From: Treponema sp.
Lineage (GTDB): Bacteria > Spirochaetota > Spirochaetia > Treponematales > Breznakiellaceae
Direction of reading: 5' to 3'
DNA length: 6,951 nt
NCBI GenBank assembly: GCA_031288575.1
Contig: JAITRD010000170.1
Location: 1-6,951 of the forward strand
The notes beneath the pieces are model-generated. The model saw only the letters and a program-made list of their open reading frames with translations. It searched no databases and was not told the origin of the DNA. Position numbers and translations under genes: made by a program. Below, piece by piece: positions 6,091 through 6,951 of this stretch. Position 1 is the first letter of the stretch. Each line of letters opens with the position of its first letter.

Positions 6091-6096
6091 AGGTGG
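6091..6096 (+). promoter_or_regulatory. Ribosome binding site of the recombinase gene
   Basis: AGGTGG, in an A-rich context, lies 7 bases before the ATG at 6104 and supports that start codon. Confidence 0.6.
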
Positions 6097-6103
6097 ATAA
6101 ATT

Positions 6104-6951
6104 ATGGGTGTTAATATTTGGATAAACAGGCGGAAAATATACCTGGATATTTATGTGAACGGGCAGCGCCGGCGGGAATCGCTGCATCTTTCCGTCCCGG
6201 ATGATCCGGCTCAGAAAAAAGAAGTCATGCGCCTTGCCAATGCCGCGAAATCAAAGCGGGAACAGCAGATATTCTCCGGGGAATGGGCCTTGCTTGATCA
6301 CATCGGAAGCCGGAGAACCCTGTATGCCTATCTGGAGGAAATGGCAAAAAGCCGGTTAAAAAATGACCGGGTGAACCGGGTATTAAAATATCTTAAAGAA
6401 TATTCCGGCGGGCTGGTTATACAGATAGGGCAGGTAAACGAAAAATGGATACGGACGTTTCAGGAACACATGATCCGCGATACCGGCTTATCCCAGGCAT
6501 CGGCGGCGAGCTATTCCCAGGCGGTCCGCATGGCCCTGAATCAGGCCGTCAGGGAAAACATCATCCCCCGCGACCCGGCGGCGGCGGTTAAGGCTATTCC
6601 CGTACCGGAATCCGATAAAGTATTTCTAAGCGGCGAAGAAATACAGAAACTGGCGGATACCCCCCTGGGCGGGAAGCTGGGGGCCGAGGTAAAACGGGCC
6701 TTTCTCTTTGCCTGTTTTACCGGGCTGAGGGTATCGGACTTAAAAACCCTGACCTGGGGCAGCATTGAACATAACCCCTTACAGATAATTAAACGGCAGA
6801 AAAAGACGGATAAAAAGGTCTTTATTCCGTTGCATGAAACCGCCTGGAAGATAATCAATGACGGTTCAATACATGCCCATACGGAGCCGGTATTTCCCCG
6901 GCTGGGAGCCATTAAAGACCGGGTGAATGTCTATCTGGTTAAGTGGGCGGA
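6104..6951 (+). CDS. Tyrosine recombinase / phage-type integrase (3'-truncated by window edge)
   Basis: The enzyme would cut and rejoin DNA at attachment sites to integrate or excise a mobile element. The reading frame is open from ATG 6104 to the right edge (282 full codons). Residues about 1-60 resemble an arm-type DNA-binding domain: KIYLDIYVNGQRRRESL-like strands followed by a basic helix. Residues about 70-165 resemble a helical SAM-like core-binding domain. The catalytic domain begins near 172 and has ACFTGLRVSDLKTLTW at 203-218, the Box I motif with the presumed catalytic Arg at 209. RQKKTDKKVFIPL at 231-243 is the beta-hairpin carrying the candidate catalytic Lys (233 or 234). Box II (HxxR), the later His/Trp and the nucleophilic Tyr lie beyond the window. 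The layout resembles integrases of Bacteroidetes-type conjugative elements more than XerC/D. DNA just upstream is far more AT-rich than neighbouring genes, fitting the edge of an acquired element. Whether the gene is intact cannot be judged here. Confidence 0.88.
   Translation, partial: MGVNIWINRRKIYLDIYVNGQRRRESLHLSVPDDPAQKKEVMRLANAAKSKREQQIFSGEWALLDHIGSRRTLYAYLEEMAKSRLKNDRVNRVLKYLKEYSGGLVIQIGQVNEKWIRTFQEHMIRDTGLSQASAASYSQAVRMALNQAVRENIIPRDPAAAVKAIPVPESDKVFLSGEEIQKLADTPLGGKLGAEVKRAFLFACFTGLRVSDLKTLTWGSIEHNPLQIIKRQKKTDKKVFIPLHETAWKIINDGSIHAHTEPVFPRLGAIKDRVNVYLVKWA

Noticed and set aside
5929..6103. A tRNA or CRISPR array in the AT-rich gap
   Set aside because: No cloverleaf or CCA-type end is visible, and the TGTAAGCA copies are too short and closely spaced to be CRISPR repeats.
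6541..6912. A 123-codon minus-strand frame inside the recombinase gene
   Set aside because: The plus-strand frame carries the integrase Box I and lysine hairpin, so the antisense frame is a shadow.

Overview
The window reads as ordinary chromosomal DNA of a GC-rich bacterium, and its last ~850 bases look like the start of an integrated element. The gene set (a RluD-type and a second RluA-family pseudouridine synthase, FolC, MurC, a YicC-type protein) is core bacterial housekeeping. The MurC variant motif, the Bacteroidetes-style tyrosine recombinase and the general protein character suggest a spirochaete, perhaps a Treponema of the insect-gut type. That assignment is inference from family resemblance, not something the DNA proves.

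Layout. Positions 1-889 (+) hold the 3' part of a RluD-like 23S rRNA pseudouridine synthase whose start lies left of the window. It overlaps by 4 bases (GTGA) a second pseudouridine synthase homologue at 886-1809 (+). folC at 1750-3168 (-) runs convergently and overlaps the 3' end of that gene by 60 bases. A 439-base gap (3169-3607) separates divergent folC and murC. It holds a striking nested inverted repeat (35-base arms at 3348-3382 and 3449-3483) and a good sigma70-type promoter just before murC. murC (3608-5065, +) and yicC (5062-5928, +) overlap by 4 bases (TTGA) and form an apparent operon.

After yicC the DNA turns abruptly AT-rich (5929-6103). This stretch carries a weak terminator-like hairpin, a pair of 19-base imperfect direct repeats, an AT-rich perfect hairpin, and three copies of TGTAAGCA whose starts are 11 and 22 bases apart. 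It leads into a tyrosine recombinase gene (6104 to the right edge, incomplete) with a strong ribosome binding site. The simplest reading is that 5929-6103 contains one attachment end and the arm-type binding or control sites of an integrative element that continues beyond the window.

How the genes work together: the two pseudouridine synthases modify RNA, probably rRNA. FolC makes and retains folates. MurC commits UDP-MurNAc to peptidoglycan stem-peptide synthesis. YicC is an RNA-metabolism protein. They share growth-related housekeeping rather than one pathway. I see no clear evidence of a novel multi-gene system inside this window. The items most worth a second look are the intergenic nested inverted repeat and the repeat-rich recombinase upstream region.
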